NCBI RefSeq assembly: GCF_000378465.1
Contig: NZ_KB899919.1
Coordinates: 1 to 64,000, forward strand
DNA: 64,000 nt
Source: Elioraea tepidiphila DSM 17972
GTDB taxonomy: Bacteria > Pseudomonadota > Alphaproteobacteria > Acetobacterales > Acetobacteraceae
Reading direction: 5' to 3'
Made by a program: the position numbers and the translations under genes. Numbering within the stretch: position 1 is the stretch's first letter; each line of letters starts with the position of its first letter. Under the pieces are notes generated by a model, which saw nothing but the letters and a program-made list of their open reading frames with translations, was not told the origin of the DNA and made no database searches. This document shows positions 1 to 10,888 of this stretch, piece by piece.

Positions 1-254
1 ATCTCGGCAGTCACAAGGGCGTCGCCGTCCGCCGCGCCATCCGCGCCACCGGCGCCCACCTGCTGTCCCTGCCGCCCTACAGCCCGGACCTGAACCCGAT
101 CGAGATGATGTTCGCCAAGCTCAAGACCCTGCTGCGAAAGGCCGACGAGCGATCCATCGCCACCGTATGGCACCGCATCGGCGCCCTGCTCGGCGAGTTC
201 TCACCCACCGAATGCGCCAACTACTTCCGGCACGCAGGCTATGCTTCACCGTAA
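1..254 (+). CDS. IS630-family transposase, C-terminal part (cut by window edge)
   Basis: The reading frame is open from the window edge to a TAA at 252-254. It gives the typical C-terminal third of an IS630/Tc1-like DDE transposase: LGSHKG (following the second catalytic Asp in this family), then LPPYSPDLNPIE, in which the final Glu is the third catalytic acidic residue, then a helical tail ending in YFRHAGYASP. The enzyme would catalyse cut-and-paste transposition at TA targets. The 5' part lies outside the window, so I cannot tell whether the whole gene is intact. The sequence just after the stop codon reads directly into an MFS transporter fragment, so the element's right end must lie within a few tens of bases of 254. 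The terminal inverted repeat cannot be defined from one end. Confidence 0.9.
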   Translation, partial: LGSHKGVAVRRAIRATGAHLLSLPPYSPDLNPIEMMFAKLKTLLRKADERSIATVWHRIGALLGEFSPTECANYFRHAGYASP

Positions 255-257
255 ATG

Positions 258-505
258 GATCAGGCTCGAGCGTGGCGGAACTCGCCCCGCCCGGGCTCGC
301 CGGTACCCTGCTGACCGCGCAGACCTCGCTTGGCTTCGCGCTGACGCTGGCGACCATCCAGGCAATGCCCTGGCTGGTCGGTCAGCTCGGCTGGGGCGGC
401 GGGGCCTTTGCCGTGCTGGCAATCGGCCCCGCATTCGGCTGCGTGGCGATGGCGCGGCTGCGGGCGAGCCCGATGGCCGCGCGTCTCGCCGGCGGACGGG
501 GTTAG
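258..505 (+). pseudogene. MFS transporter, C-terminal remnant truncated by IS630-type element
   Basis: From about 258 to a TAG at 503-505 one frame encodes roughly 80 residues typical of the last two transmembrane helices of a major facilitator superfamily permease: GLAGTLLTAQTSLGFALT, then WLVGQLGW, then FAVLAIGPAFGCVAMARL, ending in a short basic tail. No start codon, ribosome site or N-terminal ten helices are present, because the IS630-type transposase gene ends at 254. I read this as the 3' stump of a transporter gene interrupted by the insertion. Its stop codon overlaps the stop of the convergent icd gene by two bases, which fits an originally intact, tightly packed gene. Substrate cannot be inferred. 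Confidence 0.7.
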
Positions 506-1725
506 CCGGCTGCCATCGCCTTCTTCAGGTTGGCATCGATCGTGTCGAGGAAGGCCTGGGTGTTCAGCCAGGGCTGGTCCTTGCCGATCAGGATGGCAAG
601 ATCCTTGGTCATGTGCCCGGACTCGACCGTCTCGATGCAGACGCGCTCGAGCGTCTCGGCAAACTTGACCACATCGGGCGTGCCATCGAACCGGCCGCGA
701 TAGGCGAGTCCGCGCGTCCAGGCGAAGATCGAGGCGATCGGGTTGGTGGACGTCTCGCGGCCCTTCTGGTGCTCGCGATAGTGGCGCGTCACCGTGCCGT
801 GGGCGGCCTCGGACTCGACGGTCTTGCCGTCGGGCGAGAGCAGCACCGAGGTCATCAGCCCGAGCGAGCCGAAGCCCTGCGCGACGATGTCGGACTGCAC
901 ATCGCCGTCGTAGTTCTTGCAGGCCCAGACATAGCCGCCCTCCCACTTGAGCGCGCAGGCGACCATGTCGTCGATCAGCCGGTCCTCGTAGGTCAGGCCG
1001 GCCGCCTTGTACTTCTCGGCGAATTCGGCGTCGAAGATGCGGCGGAAGATGTCCTTGAACTCGCCGTCATAGGCCTTGAGGATCGTGTTCTTGTGGCTGA
1101 GATAGACGGGGTAGTTGCGCGCCAGGCCATAGTTGAAGCAGGCGCGCGCGAAGCCCTCGATCGACCGGCGGGTGTTGTGCATCCCCATCAGCACGCCGCC
1201 GCCTTCGGGGAAGTTCGTCACCTCGAGCGTGATCGGCTCGCCCCCGCCCGCCGGCGTCCATGTCAGCGTCGCCTTGCCGGGGCCGGGAATCTTCGTTTCG
1301 GCCGCGCGGTAGATGTCGCCATAGGCGTGGCGACCGACCACGATCGGCTTCGACCAGTGCGGCACCAGCCTGGGCACGTTCCTGCAGATGATCGGTTCGC
1401 GGAAGATCGTCCCGTCGAGGATGTTGCGGATCGTGCCGTTCGGGCTGCGGTACATCTTCTTCAGCCCGAACTCGGCCACGCGCGCCTCGTCGGGCGTGAT
1501 GGTGGCGCACTTCACGGCGACGCCGTACTGCTTGGTCGCATTGGCGGCATCGACCGTGATCTGGTCGTCGGTCTCGTCGCGCTTCTGGATGCCGAGGTCG
1601 TAGTACTTCAGGTCGATGTCGAGATAGGGAAGGATCAGCTTGTCCTTGATGAAGCCCCAGATGATCCGCGTCATCTCGTCCCCGTCCATCTCGACGACGG
1701 GGTTCTTCACCTTGATCTTGGGCAT
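502..1725 (-). CDS. icd: NADP-dependent isocitrate dehydrogenase
   Basis: This 407-residue protein begins [20 protein letters not shown], the classic N-terminus of the eukaryote-like (type II) homodimeric isocitrate dehydrogenases common in Alphaproteobacteria. Other family landmarks are [10 protein letters not shown] (substrate-binding Ser/Asn), YDGDVQSD (metal-binding Asp residues) and [12 protein letters not shown] (NADP selectivity). It oxidatively decarboxylates isocitrate to 2-oxoglutarate in the cytosolic TCA cycle, yielding NADPH. The start at 1725 is preceded by GAGGAAGAG, a strong Shine-Dalgarno at suitable spacing. A longer in-frame start at 1926 would add 67 low-complexity residues not expected in the family. 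The 272 bases upstream, shared with the divergent kinase gene, show no motif I can name. Confidence 0.97.
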   Translation of the reverse strand: MPKIKVKNPVVEMDGDEMTRIIWGFIKDKLILPYLDIDLKYYDLGIQKRDETDDQITVDAANATKQYGVAVKCATITPDEARVAEFGLKKMYRSPNGTIRNILDGTIFREPIICRNVPRLVPHWSKPIVVGRHAYGDIYRAAETKIPGPGKATLTWTPAGGGEPITLEVTNFPEGGGVLMGMHNTRRSIEGFARACFNYGLARNYPVYLSHKNTILKAYDGEFKDIFRRIFDAEFAEKYKAAGLTYEDRLIDDMVACALKWEGGYVWACKNYDGDVQSDIVAQGFGSLGLMTSVLLSPDGKTVESEAAHGTVTRHYREHQKGRETSTNPIASIFAWTRGLAYRGRFDGTPDVVKFAETLERVCIETVESGHMTKDLAILIGKDQPWLNTQAFLDTIDANLKKAMAAG

Positions 1726-1997
1726 TGGCTCTTCCTCGGCAACGGGGACGCGACCTGGGGGCGCCGGCTGGCCCGGCGCGGGCGGGCGGACCATAGTGAG
1801 GGCGGGCACGACGGGCAAGACGGCGGCCTGCAAGCGCCGGTTGCAGGGCAGGGCCGGGAGGGGCAGACTGGCGCAGGCAGGCCGTAACGGCCCGCGTCGT
1901 TGCCCCGCTGGCACAAGACGGCCCATGCCGTGATTCGCATCGCCCTCCGCTCGCGACCGCTGCCGGATGACCCGTGGCCTAGGGATCGGCCGGCGTC

Positions 1998-4943
<2,946 letters not shown>

Positions 4944-4945
4944 GG

Positions 4946-5962
4946 TGTTTGATCTCGGGTTTGGATGGTTCAGTCTTCTCCCAGGCATGGAAGGACGCAC
5001 TATGGGCCAGGTTCTTCACGGGAGCGCCCGCACGACGGAGGCGATCCGTCGAGCGATACAACATAGTCAAGCGAGCCTGAGGACGCTGGCGAAACGCTAC
5101 GGGATCAATCCGAAGACCGTGGCCAAGCGGAAGAAGCGCGACACCCTCGCTGACCGCCCAACCGGTCCCAGGGAGCCGAGGTCCACCGTCCTGTCGGTGG
5201 AGGATGAAGCCATCATCGTCGCCTTCCGCCGGCATACGCTGCTGCCGCTCGATGACTGCCTCTACGCGCTACAGCCCACCATCCCGCACCTGACCCGGTC
5301 GTCCCTGCATCGCTGCCTATAGCGCCACGGTATCGGCCGGCTCCCCGATATCGAAGGTGAGAAACCCGCCAAGAAGCAGTTCAAGCCCTACCCGATCGGC
5401 TTCTTCCACATCGACATCGCCGAGCTGCAGACCGCCGAAGGCAAGCTCCACTTGTTCGTCGCGATAGACCGAACCAGCAAGTTCGCCTTGGTCCAGCTGG
5501 CGGAAAGCGCCAATCGCGTCACCGCGTCCGCCTTCCTCGAAGCCCTCGTCGCGGCCGTGCCCTACAGGATCCATACGGTGCTGACCGATAACGGCATCCA
5601 GTTCCGCTTCGCACCCCGTCATGCCAATGGGCCCACGGCCCGGTCCATGACCCACATGTTCGCCATGCACTGCCGCGACCATCGCATCGAGCATCGCTTC
5701 ATTAGGATCAACCATCCCTGGACGAACGGTCAGGTCGAGCGGATGAACCGCACCATCCAGGACGCCACCGTCAGGCGCTTCCACTACGACAGCCACGATC
5801 AGCTGCGACGACACCTCGACGACTTCGTCGCCGCCTACAACTCCGGAAAACGCCTCAAGCGCCTGCGAGGCCTCACACCCTATCAATTCATCTGCAAAGC
5901 ATGGGCGGATGAGCCCCACCGATTCACCCTCAACCCGCTCCACCAAATGCCGGGACTAAACA
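4946..5962. mobile_element. IS481-family insertion sequence (about 1.0 kb, inactivated)
   Basis: The element is bounded by imperfect inverted ends. TGTTTGATCTCGG begins at 4946, and TGTTTAGTCCCGG is read inward on the opposite strand from 5962. It contains one transposase frame at 5002-5967. The element has visibly lower G+C than its surroundings. Both flanks end in GGCTA (left GGCTAGG, right GGCTACG on the complementary strand), because the same host sequence lies on both sides in inverted orientation. No ordinary direct target duplication is therefore recognisable. Exact ends are uncertain by a few bases. Confidence 0.8.
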
Positions 5963-5967
5963 CGTAG
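5002..5967 (+). pseudogene. IS481-family transposase with internal amber stop
   Basis: The frame from ATG 5002 to TAG 5965-5967 encodes an otherwise complete 321-codon IS481-type transposase. An N-terminal helix-turn-helix (SLRTLAKRYGINPKTVAK) is followed by a conserved linker (EAIIVAFRRHTLLPLDDCLYAL). The DDE integrase core has HIDIAELQTAEGKLHLFVAID (first Asp), VLTDNGIQF (second Asp) and NGQVERMNRTIQ (Glu). It is broken by a TAG at 5320-5322, just after RSSLHRCL, where relatives normally carry Gln (CAG), so a single C-to-T change explains it. Without suppression only the DNA-binding 106-residue N-terminal part would be made. The rest of the frame shows no other damage, suggesting recent inactivation. 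Confidence 0.9.
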
Positions 5968-6045
5968 CCAAGCGCCGCCTGCTCGGCGCCTGTCGCGAGT
6001 GCGGAGCACGCCGCCTCGGCAGCGCTGCCGAGGTCGGCCACGACC
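5965..6045 (-). repeat. 81-nt inverted repeat, copy B (duplicated kinase 3' end)
   Basis: Read on the minus strand, this segment encodes VVADLGSAAEAACSALATG and then EQAALG, matching the C-terminus of the kinase at 4862-4942. It differs at only three nucleotides (one Ala-to-Gly change). Instead of a stop codon it continues GYVF into the IS end. The match starts abruptly at GGTCGTGG on the outer side. It is non-coding debris here. Confidence 0.88.
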
Positions 6046-6049
6046 CCCC

Positions 6050-6170
6050 ACACCGGCATCGAGGGCTTGATCAACCGCATCACAATGCCGCCGCGAGGTC
6101 ACTTCCCGCTACAACCGGACCGCCGGCAGCTCCCTCGGCCTCGCCACCTGCCTGGAGCCGCCCATGAATC
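6050..6170 (+). pseudogene. Possible IS5-family transposase C-terminal remnant (frameshifted)
   Basis: Between the inverted repeat and the CDF gene, two adjoining frames give GIEGLINRI and then RREVTSRYNRTAGSSLGLAT. Joined by a frameshift near 6088, this resembles the C-terminal RIE...NR...RRVATRYDKTA...L block of IS5-type transposases. It is short, has no start codon, and the rest of such an element is missing. It would fit the view that 4862-6170 is a scar of several insertion events. The identification rests on motif resemblance only. Confidence 0.35.
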
Positions 6171-6248
6171 AGATTGGTCCACCGAGCCGAGCCGCACAAA
6201 AAACGGCTGGGGACAAAGCGTGTCGCAGCGGCTGCTATAAGGCCGCCC

Positions 6249-7136
6249 ATGACCCGTGCCACCCGACTCGCCACCGCGAGCCTCGCCATCGCCGTCGCGG
6301 TGCTGGCGCTGAAGGCGGCTGCCTGGTGGATCACCAGCTCCGTGGCGCTGCTCGCCGACGCGGTCGAGAGCATCGTCAACGTCGCCGCCTCCACGACCGC
6401 GCTCGCCGCCGTGCTCTACTCGCAGCGCCCGGCCGACGCGAACCACCCCTACGGCCACGCCAAGGCCGAGTACTTCTCGGCCGTGTTCACCGGCGCGCTG
6501 ATCGTACTGGCGGCGATCTCGATCCTGCGCGAGGCCTGGTTCGCGCTGCTCAATCCGCGCGCGCCGGACCAGCCTGCGCTCGGGCTTGCGGTCAGCGCGG
6601 TCGCCACGGTGGTCAACGCCGCCTGGGCCTGGGTGCTGATCCGGCGTGGCCGTCGACTCGGCTCGCCCGCTCTGGTCGCCGACGGGCGCCATCTGGTCGC
6701 CGATGTCGTGACCTCGCTCGGCGTGATCGCCGGCGTGGGGCTTGTGGCGCTGACCGGCGAGCTCTGGCTCGACCCCGCGCTTGCCGCCGCCACCGCGGCC
6801 AATATCCTCTGGTCGGGCTGGCGGTTGATGCGCGAGAGCGTTGGCGGGCTGATGGACGAGGCGGTCGCCGCGGAATCGCTGGACAAGATCCGCACCCTGG
6901 TCTCGTCGCACGCCGAGGGAGCGATCGAGGCGCATGACCTGCGCACCCGCCAGGCCGGCCGCTTCACCTTCATCGAGTTCCATCTGGTGGTGCCCGAGGA
7001 GATGCGTGTGGGCGACGCGCACGCGATCTGCGACCGGATCGAGGCCGCGCTGAAGGCGGAACTGGAGCCGGCGGTGATCACCATCCATGTCGAGCCGCCG
7101 CACAAGGCCAAGCATCGCGGGGTGGTGGTGGTGTGA
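6249..7136 (+). CDS. Cation diffusion facilitator (CDF) family transporter
   Basis: A 295-residue inner-membrane cation/proton antiporter. About six hydrophobic helices occupy residues 8-200, followed by a cytoplasmic ferredoxin-like domain ending in ITIHVEPPHKAKHRG, typical of CDF dimers. Metal-site elements are ALLADAVESIVN in helix 2 and HLVADVVTSLG (HxxxD) in helix 5. The second helix-2 position is not the usual Asp of zinc exporters such as YiiP, so the metal is open. I chose ATG 6249, where the family homology begins; an upstream GTG frame from 6174 adds only non-conserved residues. The stop overlaps the GTG start of the acetyltransferase gene. As the first gene of a coupled run leading to a cobalamin-type importer, export of excess cobalt is conceivable, but this is inference. 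Confidence 0.88.
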   Translation: MTRATRLATASLAIAVAVLALKAAAWWITSSVALLADAVESIVNVAASTTALAAVLYSQRPADANHPYGHAKAEYFSAVFTGALIVLAAISILREAWFALLNPRAPDQPALGLAVSAVATVVNAAWAWVLIRRGRRLGSPALVADGRHLVADVVTSLGVIAGVGLVALTGELWLDPALAAATAANILWSGWRLMRESVGGLMDEAVAAESLDKIRTLVSSHAEGAIEAHDLRTRQAGRFTFIEFHLVVPEEMRVGDAHAICDRIEAALKAELEPAVITIHVEPPHKAKHRGVVVV

Positions 7137-7693
7137 CCCCGACCGGGCAGAAGGCGCGCATGCTGGCGGGCGAGCTCTATCTTGCCCATGACCCTGCGCT
7201 GGTCGCCGAGCGTCGCCGCGCCCAGCGCCTGCTCGCGCGCTTCAATGGCGCGGATCCCGACGACGACGCCGCGCGTGCCGAGGCACTCGCGGCACTGCTT
7301 GGCAGCCTGGGCGATGGCGCGATGGTCAATCCGCCGTTCCGCTGCGACTACGGTGCCCAGATCACGATCGGCGCGCGGAGCTTCCTGAACTTCGGCTGCG
7401 TGCTGCTCGACTGCGCGCGCATCGTCATCGGCGCGGAGGTGCAGATCGGCCCGGGCGTGCAGCTCTACACGGCGACCCACCCGATCGACGCCGCGACTCG
7501 GCGCGCGGGCTGGGAGGCAGCGCTCCCGATCGCGATCGACGACGGGGTGTGGCTCGGCGGCGGTGTGATCGTCTGTCCGGGCGTGTCGATCGGCGAGAAC
7601 AGCGTGGTCGGGGCAGGATCGGTGGTGACGCGCAGCCTGCCGGCGAATGTGGTGGCCGCCGGGAACCCGTGCCGGGTGCTGCGCCCGTGCTGA
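7133..7693 (+). CDS. Maltose/galactoside O-acetyltransferase-like (hexapeptide repeat)
   Basis: A 186-residue protein with the full architecture of Maa/LacA/NodL acetyltransferases. The N-terminal domain starts KARMLAGELYLAHDPALVAER. The left-handed beta-helix carries FRCDYGAQITIG and LLDCARIVIGAEVQIGPGV. The catalytic His sits in TATHPID, and a C-terminal coil has GAGSVVTRSLPANVVAAGNPCRV. Such enzymes move acetyl groups from acetyl-CoA to sugar hydroxyls. The GTG start at 7133 overlaps the preceding TGA (GTGA), so translation is coupled to the CDF gene. The stop overlaps the GTG start of the binding protein. Why a sugar acetylase sits between a cation exporter and a metal-complex importer is not evident. 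Confidence 0.88.
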   Translation: MTPTGQKARMLAGELYLAHDPALVAERRRAQRLLARFNGADPDDDAARAEALAALLGSLGDGAMVNPPFRCDYGAQITIGARSFLNFGCVLLDCARIVIGAEVQIGPGVQLYTATHPIDAATRRAGWEAALPIAIDDGVWLGGGVIVCPGVSIGENSVVGAGSVVTRSLPANVVAAGNPCRVLRPC

Positions 7694-8463
7694 TCCGCAC
7701 CGCGCTCGTGCTGCTGCTGACAGTCGGCCAAGCAGCGGCGAAGCCCGCGCGCGTGGTCTCGCTCAACCTGTGCGCCGACCAGTTCGTCGTCGCCCTGGCC
7801 GAGCGCGAGCGGATCGCGGCACTGTCGCCGCTCGCTGTCGATCCCGCGCTTTCCGCCGTCGCCGCCGAGGCCGCCGGCATCCCGCGCGTGCGCACCGTCG
7901 CGGAGGAGGTGCTGCCGCTCAACCCCGACCTCGCGATCGTCGGGCCGTGGGGCGCGGCGCGGGTCGCGGCGATGCTGGAGGCGCGCGGGGTGGCCGTGCT
8001 GCGGCTCGGGCTCGCCGAGGATTTCGATGCGATCCTGCGCCATCTGCGCAGCGTCGCCGCCGCGCTCGGCGAGACAGCGCGCGGCGAGGCGCTGGCCGCT
8101 TCCATCGCCCGCGACCTCGCCGCGATCCGCCGCCGCGCGGACGCGCCGCGCGCGCTCGTCTGGCAGGCGCGCGGCTTCGTGCCTGGGCGCGGCACCCTGC
8201 CCGATGCGGTGCTGCGCGCGGCTGGGCTCGGCAACGCCGCGCCCTTTGCGGGCTACGGCTTCGTGTCGCTGGAACGGCTACTCGCCGATCCGCCGGACCT
8301 CCTGGTGACGGCACCCGCCGCCGGCCCACCCTCGCTCTCCGAGGCGCTGCTGGAGCACCCGGCGCTGGCCCGTGCTGCGATCCCACGTGCGCGGATCGAC
8401 CCGGCCTGGCTCGCCTGCGGCGGGCCCGAGACCGTGCGCGCGGCCGCAGCCCTCGCGCGATGA
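7687..8463 (+). CDS. ABC transporter periplasmic binding protein, cobalamin/iron-complex type (BtuF-like)
   Basis: A 258-residue protein starting with a short signal peptide (GTG start, MLIRTALVLLLTVGQAAA) and continuing KPARVVSLNLCADQFVVALAE, the typical opening of class III (BtuF/FhuD/HutB) binding proteins. VLPLNPDLAIVG and GYGFVSLERLLADPPDLLV are conserved landmarks of the two lobes joined by a long helix. It would capture its ligand in the periplasm and pass it to the adjacent permease. The GTG overlaps the previous stop by seven bases and the TGA overlaps the next ATG. Ligand choice is undecided by sequence alone; the cobalamin adenosyltransferase downstream favours vitamin B12 over haem or siderophore. 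Confidence 0.85.
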   Translation: MLIRTALVLLLTVGQAAAKPARVVSLNLCADQFVVALAERERIAALSPLAVDPALSAVAAEAAGIPRVRTVAEEVLPLNPDLAIVGPWGAARVAAMLEARGVAVLRLGLAEDFDAILRHLRSVAAALGETARGEALAASIARDLAAIRRRADAPRALVWQARGFVPGRGTLPDAVLRAAGLGNAAPFAGYGFVSLERLLADPPDLLVTAPAAGPPSLSEALLEHPALARAAIPRARIDPAWLACGGPETVRAAAALAR

Positions 8464-9392
8464 CGGCGGCGCTGACGCTGCTCGCGGCGGGGCTTGCTGC
8501 GGTCTCGCTGCTGGTCGGCGCGGCCGGGTTCGGCGTCCCCGACCCGGTCATCCTCTGGGAGGTGCGCGCGCCGCGCACCGCGCTGGCCGTGCTGGTGGGC
8601 GGCGGGCTCGGGCTTGCGGGCGCGGTGATGCAGGGGCTGTTGCGCAACCGGCTCGCCGATCCGGGCCTGCTCGGCGTCACCGGCGGCGCGAGTCTCGGCG
8701 CGGTGCTGGCCTATTACTGGGGGCTTGCGGCCGCGGTGCCGCTGGCCCTGCCGCTTGGCGGGCTCGCCGGCGCCCTGGTCGCCGCCGCGCTGGTGTTCGC
8801 GCTCGCCGCGCGCGCGGGCACCGGGGCGGCGCTGATCCTGGCCGGCATCGCGGTCGCCGCGATCGCCTCGGCCGCGGTGGCGATGGCGCTGTCGTTCGCG
8901 CCCAACCCCTTCGCGCTGGCCGAGATCACGGTCTGGCTGCTCGGCAGCCTGGAGGACCGCTCCTGGCGCGACGCGACGCTCGCCGCCCCCGTGGTGCTCG
9001 CCGGCGCGGCGCTGCTGCTGCCGCTGGGTGCGCGGCTGGATGCGCTCGCGCTTGGCGAGGCGACGGCGGAGAGCCTCGGCGTGCCGGTCGCCTCCACCAT
9101 GCGGCTCGCCGCGCTGGGGGCGGCACTCGCGGTCGGCGGCGGCACCGCGGTGGCGGGCGGGGTCGGCTTCGTCGGGCTGATCGTGCCCAACCTCGTCCGC
9201 TTCGGCGCCGGCGAGCGGCCGGGCGCGCTGCTGGCGCCATCGCTGTGGGCGGGGGCCGCGCTGGTGCTCGCCGCCGACATCGTCGTGCGGCTGGTGCCGT
9301 TGCAGCAGGAACTCCGCCTCGGTGTGCTGACCGCGCTGCTCGGCGCGCCGCTGCTGCTGCACCTCGCGCTGCGCCACGCGAGGTTCGGGTGA
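8460..9392 (+). CDS. FecCD/BtuC-family ABC transporter permease
   Basis: A 310-residue polytopic membrane protein of the BtuC/FecCD family. It shows WEVRAPRTALAVLVGGGLGLAGAVMQ (the invariant RLPR-like and GxxLaxxGaxmQ region), RNRLADPGLLGVTGGASLG, and VAGGVGFVGLIVPNLVR (the coupling-helix region that contacts the ATPase). It would form the homodimeric translocation path of the importer. ATG at 8460 overlaps the TGA of the binding-protein gene, and its own TGA overlaps the GTG of the ATPase gene. At 310 residues it is slightly short for the family (about 330-350) because the N-terminus is compact. Confidence 0.92.
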   Translation: MTAALTLLAAGLAAVSLLVGAAGFGVPDPVILWEVRAPRTALAVLVGGGLGLAGAVMQGLLRNRLADPGLLGVTGGASLGAVLAYYWGLAAAVPLALPLGGLAGALVAAALVFALAARAGTGAALILAGIAVAAIASAAVAMALSFAPNPFALAEITVWLLGSLEDRSWRDATLAAPVVLAGAALLLPLGARLDALALGEATAESLGVPVASTMRLAALGAALAVGGGTAVAGGVGFVGLIVPNLVRFGAGERPGALLAPSLWAGAALVLAADIVVRLVPLQQELRLGVLTALLGAPLLLHLALRHARFG

Positions 9393-10111
9393 TCGCGGCG
9401 GAGACCATTGCCGTGCGCCTCGACGGCCGCACCGTGCTGGACGGCGTGTCACTCGCGGTCGCCCCGGGCGAGCTCGTTGCGCTGGTCGGCCCGAATGGCG
9501 CCGGCAAATCGACGCTGCTGCGCGTGCTCGCCGGGCTGACACGGCCGGCCGCCGGTCGGGTGACGCTGGACGGCGTGGCGCTGAACGCGCTCGCGCCGCG
9601 CGCCCGCGCCCGCCGCATCGCCTGGCTGGAGCAGGGCGCACGCGCCGCCTGGGGCATGACCGTGCGCGAGATCGCCTTGCTCGGCCGCCTGCCGCACGGA
9701 GACGCGGCCGCGGCGCCGGTCGCCGCCGCGCTCGCCGCGGTCGGCCTCGATCGCATGGCCGACAGGCGGATCGACCGGCTCTCGGGTGGCGAGGCGAGGC
9801 GCGCCATGATCGCGCGCGTGCTCGCCACCGGCCCCGACGTGATGCTGCTCGACGAGCCCTGTGCCGACCTCGACCCTGCGCAGGGCTTCGCCGTGATGCG
9901 CCTCTTGCGCGAAGAGGCGGCAAAGGGCCGCGCCGTGGTGGTGATCCTGCACGACCTCGCCCTCGCCGCGCGCTACGCGGACAGGATGGCGCTGCTGGAG
10001 AGCGGCAGGCTCGTTGCCGACGCCGCACCCGACGCGGTCATGGCCGATGCGTTGGCCGGCCGCGTGTTCCGCGTGCGCATCGGCGAGGGCCCCACGGTGT
10101 TGCCGGCATGA
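9389..10111 (+). CDS. ABC transporter ATP-binding protein (BtuD/FecE-like)
   Basis: A 240-residue ATPase with all motifs in order: Walker A GPNGAGKST, a Q-loop region at WLEQGARAAWGMTVRE, signature LSGGEARRAM, Walker B VMLLDEP, D-loop ADLD and switch His in ILHDLALAARYAD. It energises import of the ligand handled by the two preceding genes. The GTG start at 9389 overlaps the permease stop, and the TGA overlaps the ATG of the TonB gene. The whole FCD-type set is therefore in one translationally coupled run. The C-terminus is short, as expected for this subfamily. Confidence 0.94.
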   Translation: MIAAETIAVRLDGRTVLDGVSLAVAPGELVALVGPNGAGKSTLLRVLAGLTRPAAGRVTLDGVALNALAPRARARRIAWLEQGARAAWGMTVREIALLGRLPHGDAAAAPVAAALAAVGLDRMADRRIDRLSGGEARRAMIARVLATGPDVMLLDEPCADLDPAQGFAVMRLLREEAAKGRAVVVILHDLALAARYADRMALLESGRLVADAAPDAVMADALAGRVFRVRIGEGPTVLPA

Positions 10112-10803
10112 GCGCGCGCCTCGCCATCGCCGTCTCGGTTTCGGGCGCACTGCACCTGGCGGTCGCGGCGGCGCTGATCACCATGCCCACGCGCCCCTTG
10201 GGCGAGCCGCCGGAGCAGGGGGTCGGCATTACCGTCGTCTTCTCCTCCGGGGGCGGAGGTGAGCAGGTCGGCGAGGCTGCGCCCGACGCCGCGCCGGCGG
10301 AGACCGAGCCGGCACTGGCCGAGGCCGCCGTGCCGGCTGCCGCACCCGAAGCGCCCGTGCCCGAGCCGCCGCCGGTCGAGAGCGCTGCCTTGCCGCTGCC
10401 GCCTCCCCCACCGCGCGCGCCCCCGCGCGCGTCGCCCGCCCCCCCGGGCACCGCGTCCGAGGCAGTGGCCGCCCCGGCCGCCGAACCCGCGTCCGCGGGT
10501 GCCATGCCGACCGCCGGTCTGCTCGATGCGGCCATGCCGGCCTCGGTCGGGCGCAGGGTCGATCCGGTGGTGCCGCGCGAGGCGCGGCTCTACCGCTGGC
10601 AGGGCACGGTGCTGCTCGCGGTCACGGTTTCGCCCGAGGGGGTGCCGTCACTGGTCGAGATCATGCGCTCGTCGGGCCACGCCCTGCTTGACCGCTCGGC
10701 GATCGAGGCAATGTGGCAGTGGCGCTTCGATCCGGCCCGCCGTGGCGGCGTGCCGGTCGAGGAGCGCGTTGCCATCCCTATCACCTTCCGCATCGTCGAC
10801 TGA
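10108..10803 (+). CDS. tonB: TonB family energy-transducing protein
   Basis: A 231-residue protein. A single N-terminal membrane anchor (residues about 5-27) is followed by a long Ala/Pro/Glu-rich periplasmic spacer (about 45-135) and a C-terminal TonB domain. The domain shows VLLAVTVSPEGVPSLVEIM, SSGHALLDRSAIEAM, WQWRFDPARRGG and a terminal VAIPITFRI. It would couple proton-motive force to an outer-membrane TonB-dependent receptor. It is joined by an ATGA overlap to the ABC ATPase, so this is a dedicated TonB for the same ligand. No ExbB/ExbD and no TonB-dependent receptor gene is nearby, so those must be supplied from elsewhere. Confidence 0.88.
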   Translation: MSARLAIAVSVSGALHLAVAAALITMPTRPLGEPPEQGVGITVVFSSGGGGEQVGEAAPDAAPAETEPALAEAAVPAAAPEAPVPEPPPVESAALPLPPPPPRAPPRASPAPPGTASEAVAAPAAEPASAGAMPTAGLLDAAMPASVGRRVDPVVPREARLYRWQGTVLLAVTVSPEGVPSLVEIMRSSGHALLDRSAIEAMWQWRFDPARRGGVPVEERVAIPITFRIVD

Positions 10804-10823
10804 CGCGCGCAGGGTTGACGGGT

Positions 10824-10847
10824 CCCATCGCAACCCGTTGCGATGGG
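10824..10847. terminator. Near-perfect hairpin after tonB, possible attenuator or terminator
   Basis: CCCATCGCAAC and GTTGCGATGGG form an 11-bp perfect inverted repeat with two intervening bases, located 20 bases after the TonB stop and 40 before the adenosyltransferase start. There is no T-run, so it is not a textbook intrinsic terminator. It may stabilise the upstream mRNA or partly uncouple the next gene. Confidence 0.4.
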
Positions 10848-10888
10848 GTCCCGGTGTGGCGGCTGCGCGCCAGGCATAGGGGAGTTCC

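Noticed and set aside
1726-1926. N-terminal extension of isocitrate dehydrogenase from an upstream ATG
   Set aside because: The extra 67 residues are low-complexity and absent from the family; the ATG at 1725 has a strong ribosome site.
5883-6083. A minus-strand 66-codon gene next to the IS
   Set aside because: It is the inverted kinase 3' fragment fused by chance to the IS end; there is no independent start signal.
5963-6248. Cobalamin riboswitch upstream of the uptake operon
   Set aside because: I could not find the conserved B12-box core or its flanking GGTGC-like segment. The stretch is explained by repeat and transposase debris.
10824-10847. Calling the post-tonB hairpin a definite intrinsic terminator
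   Set aside because: It lacks a T-run and the adenosyltransferase gene follows in the same direction, so read-through or mRNA stabilisation is equally likely.
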